64,000 nt of DNA, taken from the NCBI GenBank assembly GCA_002914845.1, contig JXTC01000150.1:484205-548204 (forward strand), written 5' to 3'. The DNA is from Trema orientale (lineage: Eukaryota; Streptophyta; Magnoliopsida; Rosales; Cannabaceae). The notes below the pieces were generated by a model. It was not told the origin of the DNA and ran no database searches. It saw only the letters and a list, made by a program, of their open reading frames with translations. Of the stretch, positions 34,190 through 45,272 are shown piece by piece. Each line of letters opens with the position of its first letter. Position 1 is the first letter of the stretch. The translations under genes were made by a program, and so were the position numbers.

Positions 34190-36219
34190 TTACCAACTAC
34201 TAAACTAGTAACAATCTTCCTCTCCTAGTCACTCCGCTCTGGAGTTGCCAAGTCACACTATACATCACCTGAGAGGGGAAAAGATAAGGGGGTGAGCATT
34301 CACATGCTCAGTAGGAATTCAATTACATTTTTTGTATGAATGCAACTTTTCAAACCTATATAGTTAGTACCTTTCCAAAATTCATTTATAAAACAAGTTT
34401 GCCAAGTAATAGTAATCATTTAATCAAATCCAAAACCAAAGTCATAATATTGTACATATCATAAATCAACTAAGTATAAGTATGAGTTCTCATCCTCCCA
34501 TCACGGCCGTGTAATACCTCTTGAACAGAGGTACCCAGCATCCTGACACTACCCGAAGGTGTATCAGCAAATTCTGCACAGGGGCCTAGGTCTCTCACTT
34601 AACGCTGCAATAATTAGCCAGCGATCTAAATACTATGTTGCTAAAATGAAACTTTAGTGTGTAATCTTATGGTAGGTACAATATTTCATAGAATATGAAA
34701 TAATCATGCATCAAGTATATCAAGAAATCATGCTTTAAAACTCATTTGGTATTTATTATGGGATTTACAGAAGACCGAGCAGCATAACAGCTGTAGTTTC
34801 CCAAAACTAAATTTTAAACCTGCATAAAAATCATATAAACCAATCTCAGAACAATCTAATATATTTCAACGGTTCACAAGTTCATTAAATATCCAATCAA
34901 ATCTATGAAATCCAAGAAAATCGACAATTTCAAGAAATAGGTCATAATGTACATTTTTAAACAAAATAAGTATAAAACTTGGTAATTGAACCCAACCTCG
35001 TCTTGATAGATAGGCTAAGCTATCGGCATCCGTAGATTGTCCCATTGGTCACCCGATCGCTCGGAAGGTTATTTCGCAATCCTGTGAGCTCACTTTGAGG
35101 GGTGACTTTCCAAACGAAGCCTCAAATTAAGAAACAGATATAACCAATGAATTCTTAGCACCCAAAAATACTATGTTAGACATATAATTCGATTAATTTG
35201 GGTCCCGGGCCGAAACCCGGCCGGTGGCATGCAAAACAAGGCGAAATCCCGAGCCTCGTATCTTGGATTTTGTGCCACTTTGAAACCTATTAATGCTATA
35301 TATCAAAACTCGTCTTTGCACCTTACTTAGTCCAATTTTGAAGTCCAATAGAGGCTCAAATTTGGGCTTAATTAGAAACTAAATATAAAAGTTATAAAAA
35401 TATCATTTTATGAAAATATTTGCATAAACGCCACAAAATTCAGAACTGATTTTCTCTCAATTTACCTATCTATTTTCCACAATCCACCATTCTTCATCTT
35501 ATCTCAATCCATATTTTCATCCCATAAAGTTTCATAAGCAATGGTTGAATATTACAAAAATAATTACATAAATACCATTTTTATTACAAAAATGACACAA
35601 AAACTTTTAAAAGCTCACCGGAGCTTCTTGACCAGAAATTGATGGCAGTGAGGGATTGGGCTAGACTCAAGGGAGGCCGAGCTTCGAATTGACGGGAGTG
35701 GGTGGCGATCTAAGGTGGCGAAATGTCAGAAATTATCGTGTTTTGGCTGCAGTTTAGGCTCGAATTCGCCCCCTTCTTCCTCGCGGCTGGCCGCGCGATG
35801 GTACCCGGTGATGGTGGCGTTAGTTTGCCAGTCGGCTGGGGAGCAGTTCCGACTAAAATCACAGCCAGGGTTGGCGCCGGTGGCCGGCGGTGGAGCTGCA
35901 AAATGAAGATGGCGAAGAAGGGGGAGATGCATGGGAGAGGAGAGAGAAGGTTAGGGATATGGCAGATTTTGGGGAAATTTTGACATGTGGTAGATCTGAA
36001 ATAGAGAGAAATAATTTTTCAGATTTGCATTTTAACCCCTAGTCTAATTTTCTCTTCAAGTTAGTCCATAAAAATTTCAAAATTGTCCCTAACTTCAAAG
36101 ATTTCTCTCACTTTGGCCCAAATCCAAATTTAATTCAATTTCAACCTCTTTTATTTATTTTTAGTACGTAATTTTATGAAAAGATCAAAATAACCTTAGT
36201 AAAAATCAAGGTTTTTACA
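34190..36219 (+). mobile_element. LTR related to the 55-kb solo LTR, 5' end unclear
   Basis: Shares landmarks in order with 55188-57010: CTCATCCTCCCATCACGG, GCCTAGGTCT followed by CACTTAACGCTGC, CAGCGATCTAAA, AATTTGGGTCCCGGGCCGAA and a GC-rich block before CTCACCGG. It ends CAAGGTTTTTACA at 36219, like GGTTTTCACA of the other copy. No TGTCACG start was found, so it is truncated or diverged at the left. Confidence 0.65.
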
Positions 36220-36835
36220 TGATTCATTACTAGTGATTCAAGATATCAATTTTCCCCAAGTCGATGCGGCTAATGCAAATGTATACTATGATATTATTTC
36301 ATTAATTTGGAAAGCTAATTATGGTTCGTGTCATTATATTTTTCGTGCAAGAGGAATAAGGTGACCCACTTATTAGCGAAATTTGGTTTAGAGTCTTCCA
36401 GTGTTTCTCACTTGATCTGAAATGGAGAGAAATGATTTTCCAGATTTGCATTTTAACCCCTAGTCCAATTTTCTCTTCAAGTTAGTCCATAAAAATTTCA
36501 AAATTGTCCCTAACTTCAAAGATTTCTCTCACTTTGGCCCAAATCCAAATTTAATTCAATTTCAACCTCTTTTATTTATTTTTAGTACGTAATTTTATGA
36601 AAAGATCAAAATAACCTTAGTAAAAATCAAGGTTTTTACATGATTCATTACTAGTGATTCAAGATATCAATTTTCCCCAAGTCGATGCGGCTAATGCAAA
36701 TGTATACTATGATATTATTTCATTAATTTGGAAAGCTAATTATGGTTCGTGTCATTATATTTTTCGTGCAAGAGGAATAAGGTGACCCACTTATTAGCGA
36801 AATTTGGTTTAGAGTCTTCCAGTGTTTCTCACTTG
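35994..36835. repeat. Tandem duplication with 421-bp unit
   Basis: Two nearly identical 421-base units lie head to tail: GATCTGAAATAGAGAGAAAT at about 35994 and GATCTGAAATGGAGAGAAAT at about 36415. Each unit contains the last ~220 bases of the LTR plus ~200 bases of RNase H relic, so the duplication happened after the LTR inserted. Confidence 0.92.
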
Positions 36836-36892
36836 ATGGATTATTGTCCCTATTTTATGTCTAATTGTATCCGTGACGATTTGAGCAATTAA
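36653..36892 (+). pseudogene. RNase H-like / LINE-type C-terminal relic
   Basis: Reads VYYDIISLIWKANYGSCHYI, FRARGI, then after a one-base frame change VTHLLAKFGLESSSVSHLMD and YCPYFMSNCIRDDLSN before TAA. The pattern of aromatic residue, R.aN..AH.LAK, then a final P..... D is that of the RNase H domain ending plant LINE-type or RVT_3 proteins. The duplicated first part of the same relic lies at 36232-36413. Confidence 0.6.
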
Positions 36893-36927
36893 ATTCCAGC
36901 ATTGATTTTCAAAAAAAAAAATCAGAA

Positions 36928-37205
36928 AAATTTAGGTGGATGACTAATATTTTAAATTTGATTAAGTAGATGTTCACTTTTAAAATTTTATAGCTAAATA
37001 CCCAAATATATATATTTTTACACTTGGTAGATATACTTATCTATCAATTTCAGTTAATGTACTAAGTATGTAAATTTTTATGCTTGGTATATAATATTTT
37101 ACACTTGGTATATAAATATATATATCGGACATTTTGCTATAATATTTGAAAGACAGATATTTACTTAAATTGAACCCAAAATCCAATCATTTTGCTATAA
37201 GACAC
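36928..37205. repeat. Dispersed repeat, copy 1 (TACACTTGGTA family)
   Basis: About 278 bases are alignable with 42510-42793: AAATTTAGGTGGATGAC at the start, TTTTTACACTTGGTAGATAT inside and AATTGAACCCAAAATCC near the end. The ends are loosely complementary (AATTTAGGTAGAT against ATTTACATAAATT). It may be a MITE. Confidence 0.65.
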
Positions 37206-38096
37206 AAAAAATCAAGGTCATAATTTACAGATGTATGACAGTCCTTTAATAGGGAAAAAAATGGTTTATGAATATATTTTTTTAAAGGAATAAAAGGAAG
37301 TGCTTTACTACTATAGGAGCAATACAATTAGGAAGATTTTCAATTACAAAAAAAAAAGAAAACAATTAAAAAAAATTATGTGTTAGAAGTGTATGGGATG
37401 TTTGATTTCCGAAACAAAGGAAAAAGAACAAAAGTCACCACCACCATTTCTCAACTTAGAGTTCGCATCGCTAGCATTAACTCCATTGTTAGAAAAAATT
37501 GAGTTAACCATATTTACACGAAATGTACAATCACTTTCTATCAAAAGGCTAGCGAATCCTGATAACACCATAAGATCCAAATTTTTTACAAAGTGGCAAT
37601 GGTCTTTTCTTCATCATCTCAAAGTGTACCATCAATCCCAAAAGAGTCTATCTTCACGAATAATACAACATTTATAATAAAATATTCCAAACTTGAATTG
37701 TAGAAGGTATAGATAAATACGAAAACTATAGAAAAATAACCAAAAAAAAAAAAAAAATACACACATCTAAAATCACGTATGACTGAACCCTATGACAATA
37801 AGTCTATAGGGACAAAGACTTTCATACTAATAGAAGAATTATTGAATAAATTGACTAGGAAATAGAAAGCTAGGAAATCCTACTAGAGAGGGGGAGATCA
37901 ACAGAGAATGTCCTTCTCTGGTAGGATAGAAATCATGAGAAAAAATTTGAAAGTTATGATATCCTTTTCCAAGATTTAATTAATACGATTAGATTTCTAA
38001 ATTTTTTTAATTTAACTTATAATCCATTTGCTCTTCCTATAACTTTTTCAATGAATAATATTATTCCCAAAGTAACTTTAATGAAAATTACCTAGA
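37206..38096. other. Spacer with a 94-codon open stretch
   Basis: A 94-codon open frame (37393-37677) reads MGCLISETKEKEQKSPPPFL but is also open on the other strand, and no domain is recognised. I treat it as non-coding. The remainder is AT-rich. Confidence 0.35.
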
Positions 38097-38101
38097 GATA
38101 C

Positions 38102-38392
38102 TGTTGAATAATCAAACCTCAACATGAACCAAACTTCTACAACAATCTTGTAGAATACCAAGAACGAACTAGCAAGAACAGAAAACAACAAGCAAAAATA
38201 CAAAGCATCAACACCATGGTTCAGACTCAAAATTGAGTCCTATATCCATTTTGGACTAGCTGCCAGAAATCCACTAAGAAAATATTAGATTTACACACTA
38301 CAGGAACTAAAGAACAATCTCTCGGGCCTCACAACTCTCAGATTACAAATCCTCACAGTTACACAATCTCTCTCAACGACTTATTCCCAGAA
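38102..38392 (-). repeat. Truncated 3' LTR of the copia element
   Basis: About 291 bases align with the first part of the 5' LTR, up to TATTCCCAGAA. There it breaks directly into the reverse transcriptase remnant. One deletion removed the rest of this LTR together with most of reverse transcriptase and RNase H. Confidence 0.85.
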
Positions 38393-41123
38393 TAAATCCA
38401 TATAAAGATTTCTGCAGTTTAACACACCATATCTTCCTTTCATAGTTATTCAAACCCCTCAGGTTGAGCCATTAAAATTTTCTCCCTCAAATCTCCATAC
38501 AAATTTTCATTTGTCAGCATCTTTACTCTTGACAGCCTCAGTGAGTGGTTCACTTTCCTCATATTCCATTGCAGTAACAAGTGCATAGGCTATTAGATCA
38601 TCATAGCCTAATCTTTTTCAGATGCTTTAATAGTTTTCTTCACCTATCTATTGATAATTGGTAATCAGGAATAGTCTTAGGAACTTGATGATCAACCTTA
38701 TTTCTTGTAATTTGTTGCTCATGACCTATTTCTTCTGTGTCATGTTCATCAGGTTCAATCAATTCAGGTTGCATATCAGATTCTGTTCTTGGATGCTTCA
38801 CCTCAAATTCAAAATAATCTCTGCATGATGCTTGTTCACTAGTTTTACTGCTATCAGGATCTTGGCTAGTTTCTGCACAGTTAGTCCTCACAGAAAACGT
38901 CCCATTTTCATTGAAAATAACATCACGGCTAATGATTATTTTAACACCTGAAGAATCCTTTACCCACAGCCTATAACCCTTGACTCTCTCAGGATAACCT
39001 AAGAAAATGCAGCTAACCCATCTAGGTTCAAATTTGCCCTCACTTTGATGAGCATATGCTACACATCTAAACACCTTTAAATGACCATAACCAGCATGTT
39101 TTCCTGACCATTTTTCCTCTGGGGTTTTAAACTCTATAACAATAGATGGTATCCTATTAACGAAGTAACTTGCTGTCATAACAGCTTCTCCCCAAAAGTA
39201 CTAAGATAAACTAGAACTGTAGAGCATGCATCTTACCCTATCAAATAAGGTTCTATTCATCCTTTCTACTAACCCATTTTGTTGGGATGTCTTTCTTACA
39301 GTTCTATATATCAAGATACCATTTTCTTTACAAAACAACTCAATTTCCTCATTACAGTTGTCGAGCCCATTATCCGTTCTTAGTGCCTTTAATTTCTTAT
39401 CAGTCTGATTTTCCATTAAAAATTTCTAATGATTAATCTTGGTCAACACTGTTTGTTTATCTTGAAAGTCAACACTGTTTGTTCATCTTTAGTTTTCAAC
39501 AGGTAAAGCCAAACTTTTCTTAAGCAATCACCAATAAGGGACAAGAAATACCTGCCGCCATGAGTTGCAACCTTGGCTGGACCCCACAAATCTGAGTGCA
39601 CATATTCCAGGATTTCTTTTGATTTGTGAACCGAGGTCTTGAAAGCTACTCTATTTTGTTTGCCCCACAACATGCAATATTCACAAAACTTCATCTTGCT
39701 AACTTTATCTCCACATAGCATACCTTGTTTGTGAAGATCCTTGAGACCTCTATAACTTAAGTGGCCCAATCTTCTATGCCACAGCGCTCTATTTTGTCAG
39801 TTCCTAATTTTTTAGCAGAACATGCTTCTCCTTTAACAGTATTCCTTTGAAGAATGTACAAGCCATGTTTCTTAATTCCCTTCGTGACTATCAAAACTCC
39901 CTTAGATATCTTTAACACACCACTTTCAGCTTTAAAGGTATGCCCAGATTCATCAAGTGTGCTTAAGGAAATCAGATTTCTTTTTAGATCAGGCAGGCAC
40001 ATGCCTTACTTCTCTCAAGGTTCTAATTATTCCATCATGCATCTTGATGGATACAGTACATATTCCAGCAACATGACATGAGGATGTTGTTACCCATTAG
40101 CACTTTTCCCCCAGCAACTTCTTTATTATATTAAGTTCAAACCAATCCTTTCTTGGACACATATGAAAATTGCACCTAGAATCAATGACACACTATTGAG
40201 AAATCTGGTTTGTAGTGACTGTTAATACTTCAGCAGTATCGTACCCTTCATCGACTATGGCTGCATCCCCTTGGAACTTTACTGAATCTTCATTCTTCCT
40301 AAGGACAAAGTCTTCTTATGTGACCGAGTTTATTACAGTGGTAACACTTCACGTTCTTGTAGTCTTTCTTCCCTCTTGATTTGGACCTTGAATGAGACTT
40401 GTTTCTCTTCCCATTTCCTTTTCACTTTTGAGACCTACCTCTGACATTCAACCCTTCTCCAGTGCTGCCCTTTTCAAAACATTTCATATCCAGCAGTTTC
40501 AAGGTAGTTTGAATATCATCCACAGATATGGATGTACGTCCATATTTAAGAGTCTCTTTGAAATTTTTCAGAGACTTTTGAAGAGAGTTCAGCAAGATAA
40601 CAGCTTTATCCTCCTATTCCATCTTAATTTCCAAGCTTTCAAGATTCAGAACCAATTTATTGAAATCGTCTAAAGTAATCCTCAATAGATTTGGTTTCAT
40701 CCATTTTAAAGCCATATAAACTTTCTTTCAAATAAATTCTATTCGGTAAAGCTTTGGTCCTATAAAGTACTTCAAGTTAATTTGTTCCAAATACCAGATA
40801 CTGTTTTTTCATGTGATACTATCGTAAGAACTTGATCAGATAGACTCAGTATAATTGCACTGTAAGCTTCAGGAGATACTTCATCAATTTTCTTATTCGT
40901 CTCTATTAGCTTATCTTTGTCAGTTGCAGTAAGATCTTTTTTGCTCAGGAGTTCCCAAGTCCAGGTTGAACCAAAACAGCCTCCATCTTCATCTTCCATA
41001 GCCCAAAGTCACTTTTGCCTGTAAACTTCTGGATGTCGTATTTTGCAGTTGGCATGCTCACTCAAGATCTTGAACCTTCAAATTCTCCCAGAATCGAAAC
41101 CCGAACCTGACTCTGATACATGA

Positions 41124-41644
41124 TGTTGAATAATCAAACCTCAACACGAACCAAACTTCTACAATAATCTTGTAGAATACCAAGACCAAACCAGCAAGAA
41201 CAGAAAACAACATAGCAAAAACACAAAGAATCGACACCAACAATTATAGCAGTTCAGACTCAAAATTGAGTCATACATCTACTTTGGACCAGCTTCCAGA
41301 AATCCCCTAAGAAAATATTAGGTATACACACTCCAGGAACCAAAGAACAATCTCACTGCCCTCACAACTCTCAAATTACAAATCCTCACATTCACACATT
41401 CTCTCTCAAAGACCTATTCCCAGAACTCCTGTTACACCCGTTTCTAAGAATGAAAGAGTCTATCTATATCAATCAATAGATTTACACCCCTATATATATG
41501 TGATTGGTGCAGAGTTGTTAAGCCTCTAATAAGAGATACAACCTCTCTAACTATCTTAACAGAATCCATCTTCAAGTTTCAGTTAGTTATTTATAACTAA
41601 CTTGCTGATGTGTCGACCAATTAATCTTGAACCAATATCTGACA
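41124..41644 (-). repeat. 5' LTR of the copia element
   Basis: Complete 521-bp LTR starting TGTTGAATAATC and ending ATATCTGACA on the plus strand. Compared with the other LTR it shows scattered substitutions over about 290 shared bases. Confidence 0.88.
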
Positions 41645-41649
41645 GATAC

Positions 41650-43141
41650 AAATAGAAGAAAAAAATGCTAATATATTACAATAGCTAACTCAAAATAACG
41701 AAGAGGGTGATCTTGTCACTTTATACTTAAGCAGGAGTGATGTGAGAATATTTGGGGAGCTAATTTGTTTCCTTCTTGTATTTTATAAGAACAAGTTGGA
41801 TTGTAGCCTGATATTTAAAATGAAAGTAGAAGTTGCCATAGTGATCGTAAGTGGGAAGACTATATTGACGTAATGTGTTTTGTACAGTTCCAGTAAACCA
41901 GTGCCTAGCTTTGTGATAGATGGACTCCATGCTATTCTCTCTTTATAATATAGATGGCCTGTTGTTATTTTCTATAATTTGACTGCAAAGTTAGTTAGGG
42001 AAAGACCTAGACCTAACTAAACTAGTGCACTTGTGCTTGCATTGCACCTTCGACATAGAGTTCATTCTTATTAATTGTATGCATCTTCAAAACTAACATA
42101 CTATAACCCCAAAAGAAATAAAAAATAGATAAAAACGTAGGTTCACGTTTCCTAATTAGAGATAATGACTAAACGTTGTCGTCGTGTTCATCATATAAGA
42201 ATTTGGTTTCTCCTTGGTGGGTGAAAGATGTCTTGCTATTCTACGTACCTATTTTCGGTATTTTTCTATCTTTTCTCATTTTATCCTACATCGTAAGGCT
42301 TGAAGTAACCCAGTTTGTTAATTCGAGTACTTTTGAAAGATACGGATTTCAAGAAAAAAGTAGTATTTATAATAAGTTTTAAAAATTATATGAATCTAAA
42401 TAGATTTACGCTATTTGAGTTTTTTCGTTTTTTGGGACTTTGGGCCTGGATTCTTATAAGAAACCCATACAATTCCCAAGTTAATTATAGATTTTGTTTC
42501 CTTTATGAGAAATTTAGGTAGATGACCAATATTTTAAATTTGATTAAGTAGATGTCCATTTTATAAATTTTATAGCTAAATGTCCAGATATATATATTTT
42601 TACACTTGGTAGATATGTTCATCTACCAATTCCAGTTACTGTATTGAAATATACTGGGTATATAATTTTTTGTACTTGGTATATAAAATTTTACACTTAG
42701 TATATAAACATATATACCTGACATTTTATTATAACATTTGACAAATGGATATTTACATAAATTGGGCCCAAAATTTGGTTATATTCCTATAAGCCCCTTC
42801 ATTTATTTATTAATAAACTTTAGCATTCCAGCACCATAATTGAAGTTCAATCAAAGCGAATAAAAGGCAGCTTTGTTGTATTACTATGAAAAAAAAAAAA
42901 AAAACTATTTTAATCGTGTAATCGATCGCCTAAATCTGGTAATTAAGGAACCAATTAGATTTTTATGGACAAATTCAGTTCAGTGTCCTTAATTTTGCTG
43001 TCTTATAACTAGTTTGGTTCTTGTCTCAACTGCTTTCAGTTTGAGCAACCTTATATAAAATACCACCATATTTACTTGCAACATACAATTTAAATACAGA
43101 TGATCCAAATTATTTGAGAAAAAAAAAAAAGAAAAGGAAAA
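41650..43141. other. Spacer upstream of the GDSL gene
   Basis: Contains a second copy of the dispersed repeat (42510-42793). An AT-rich upstream region leads to a plausible TATA-like TTATATAAAATACC near 43051, about 90 bases before the GDSL start. Confidence 0.45.
42510..42793. repeat. Dispersed repeat, copy 2 (TACACTTGGTA family)
   Basis: Second copy of the element described at 36928-37205, in the same orientation, beginning AAATTTAGGTAGATGACC. It lies in the upstream region of the GDSL gene. Confidence 0.65.
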
Positions 43142-44712
43142 ATGGCCAAGTCCTCTAGTTTCTTTGTCCTTGTATGCAGCCTCCTCTTATTCTTGCATGT
43201 GTCTCAAGCTCATAAGTTAGCACCGGCTTTGTACGTGTTTGGAGACTCTAATGTTGATGCTGGCAATAATAATCTATTAAAAACCTTTGCTAAAGCCAAT
43301 TATCCACCTTATGGTATTGATTTTCCTACTGGACCCTCAGGCAGACCCACGAATGGTTTCAATATAGCTGATTACTTTGGTGAGTTATTGTTGTTTTATT
43401 TATTTATTTGTTAAGGAAAATCTAGTTGTTTAAAAAATTGTGCTTTACTTGCATCCTGAGAAAGAAAATGGAACTAATATGATTTTTGTGACCTTATTGA
43501 ATGAAGCTAAGTCGCTTGGATTGAATCTCCCACCTGCCTTCAGGCTCGTTGATCCTAGAAAATATAATTTCTCCGAAGGTTTTAATTATGCATCTTCTTC
43601 GGCTGGAATTCTTCCTGAAACAGCTACCAATATTTTTGTAAGATATATACTATGTATCATGATATTCTGAAATTCAATTCCATTTCTACTGTATTTTATC
43701 TGAAAAAAATTAGAGAATATGGTTTTAATAGGAAGAAAACCAATTACTGACCTTTTTTCTTATTTGGAACACAATTTATGTGATGCAGAAGGGTATTATA
43801 AGCTTGGTGGAACAAGTTGATATGTTTAAGAGAACTAAAAGACTATATTTGCCATTACATCTTAAAAGCAAGGCCAGCATCTCAGAGCACATATCCAAGT
43901 CCATTTTTCTTGTTGTTATGGGGGTTAATGACATAGGCTTAAATTTTCTCAAGAAAGTGAATAGTACTTACTCCCACAAGTATGCAAATGAGCTTGATTT
44001 CCTTGTAGAGAACCTTGGAAATCGCTTGACGGTAACTGAATTATTGCTTCTTATGATTCATCAAAATAAAATGAAAAAAAAAATTAAAAAGAAATGGAAT
44101 AACATCTAGATTTATCTTTTTCTTTTCTTTTTTTTTTTTTTGGGCAGAATTTGTATGATTTGGGGGCCAGAAAATTTGTGGTGTTTGAAGTGGAGGCACT
44201 AGGTTGTCTGCCATTTTATGTGAACAAGCTTAAGCCAACGGATTCAAAATGCGTCAACTACTTGAACAATATAGCGGTCATGTTTAAGCATAGGCTCCAA
44301 CTCAAGCTTAAAGAATTAGGCTCTAGACTTGAAGGTTCAACTTTCGTTACTGGAAAGTACTACGATTATACCTTGAGTTTGGTGACAAAGCCTCAAAGCT
44401 TAGGTGTGCAACTCTTTTTGCCTATATGAAATTTTTGTTGTAGTATCTAAGCAAATTAAATTATTCATTTAATGGTGGCTAATGGGTCATGCAAATTTTT
44501 CAGGGCTAAAAGATGGGTCTAATCCATGTTGTGTAGTACTGCCCTATGGAGTGTGTGATCCCACTAAACCCCCTTGCAAGGACAGACACTCGCATGCCTT
44601 CTTCGACGGATTTCACGCTACACAAGCAGCTTACAAGTTCTTTGCAGACAAATGCTTTGGTGGTTCAGGCTCATGCATTCCAATGAATGTTAAACAACTA
44701 GCAAAGCTATAG
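43142..44712 (+). CDS. GDSL-motif esterase/lipase, secreted
   Basis: An SGNH-hydrolase expected to cleave ester bonds in lipids or cell-wall polymers outside the cell; the substrate is unknown. Five exons (43142-43379, 43507-43637, 43789-44031, 44148-44403, 44504-44712) join in frame to 358 residues, the normal family length. The N-terminus is a signal peptide (hydrophobic core [17 protein letters not shown]). Block I is [11 protein letters not shown] (catalytic Ser), block [14 protein letters not shown], block [12 protein letters not shown] (Gly and Asn oxyanion residues) and block [11 protein letters not shown] (catalytic Asp and His; the usual HPT is HAT). The exon structure is the five-exon plan of plant GDSL genes. 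Two last-exon relics of close relatives lie 23-34 kb upstream behind the ABC1-kinase copies. Confidence 0.93.
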
Positions 44713-45272
44713 AAACACCACAGAAACAAAGAACTTTTCAAATATTTCTGAGATAAATCTCCAACATTGTACTTTATTATCTTTCTCACCTCATGTACAA
44801 CAATGAAGATTTTGATGAAACAAAGTTCTAGTTATTGTTGTTGTTGTTTTTTTCTTCTTTTTTTTTTTTTCTTACGTAAATATTTGTCTATAAAGCACTT
44901 AGTTCTAAACTGGCTTAGTTCTAAACTGGTCCAATAATCTGCATTGTGAAACCTTTTCTAGATGTGGCACTTTGTTAGGAGCTTGATGAGGTCAGTTAAT
45001 GGCTACTAAGGAAAATAAAAAATAAAAAAAAAACAAAACAGGGGATTCTGAGATATGATTATCACTTTTTCTCTTCCAATTTTAGACTCAAATTTAAAGG
45101 GGAAACCAGGAAAGTTCATAATGTGCAGGGAATATTTATCCGACAAATAAACTCAACAGACATGTAAGACATTGAATTGGCAAAGATGGACTTAGTATAA
45201 AAAATGGCAATACGGCTCCACAAAATCTCTCTTCCAAAATTGCATTCCTTCGATTTGAGCTTCGATGAAGGA
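44713..45272. other. Convergent spacer between GDSL and NDPK2
   Basis: Both genes end toward this 560-base spacer. It contains a T-rich run near 44850 and should hold both 3' UTRs. Nothing else is recognised. Confidence 0.5.

Larger units (their letters stand above)
38102..41644 (-). mobile_element. Copia retrotransposon, internally deleted, target duplication GATAC
   Basis: A minus-strand element bounded by LTRs that start TGTTGAATAATCAAACCTCA. It is flanked by GATAC at 38097-38101 and 41645-41649. Its 5' LTR is 41124-41644 (521 bp), followed by a TGTATCAGAG primer site. Gag runs from 41055 (MPTAKYDIQKFTG, with a frame break near 40950) through a CCHC knuckle (CYHCNKLGH) near 40330. Protease and integrase follow, including GAG-pre-integrase (LSYRGLKDLHKQGM), the core (HSDLWGPAKVATHGGRYFLS) and SQQNGLVERMNRTL. 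The reverse transcriptase is reduced to its first part (MAQPEGFE, LQKSLYGF) and joins the truncated 3' LTR at about 38393. Frame breaks make it non-autonomous. Confidence 0.92.

Noticed and set aside
35723..35983. Overlapping open frames of 63-86 codons on both strands
   Set aside because: It is a GC-rich block in an LTR; several frames are open at once and no domain is seen.
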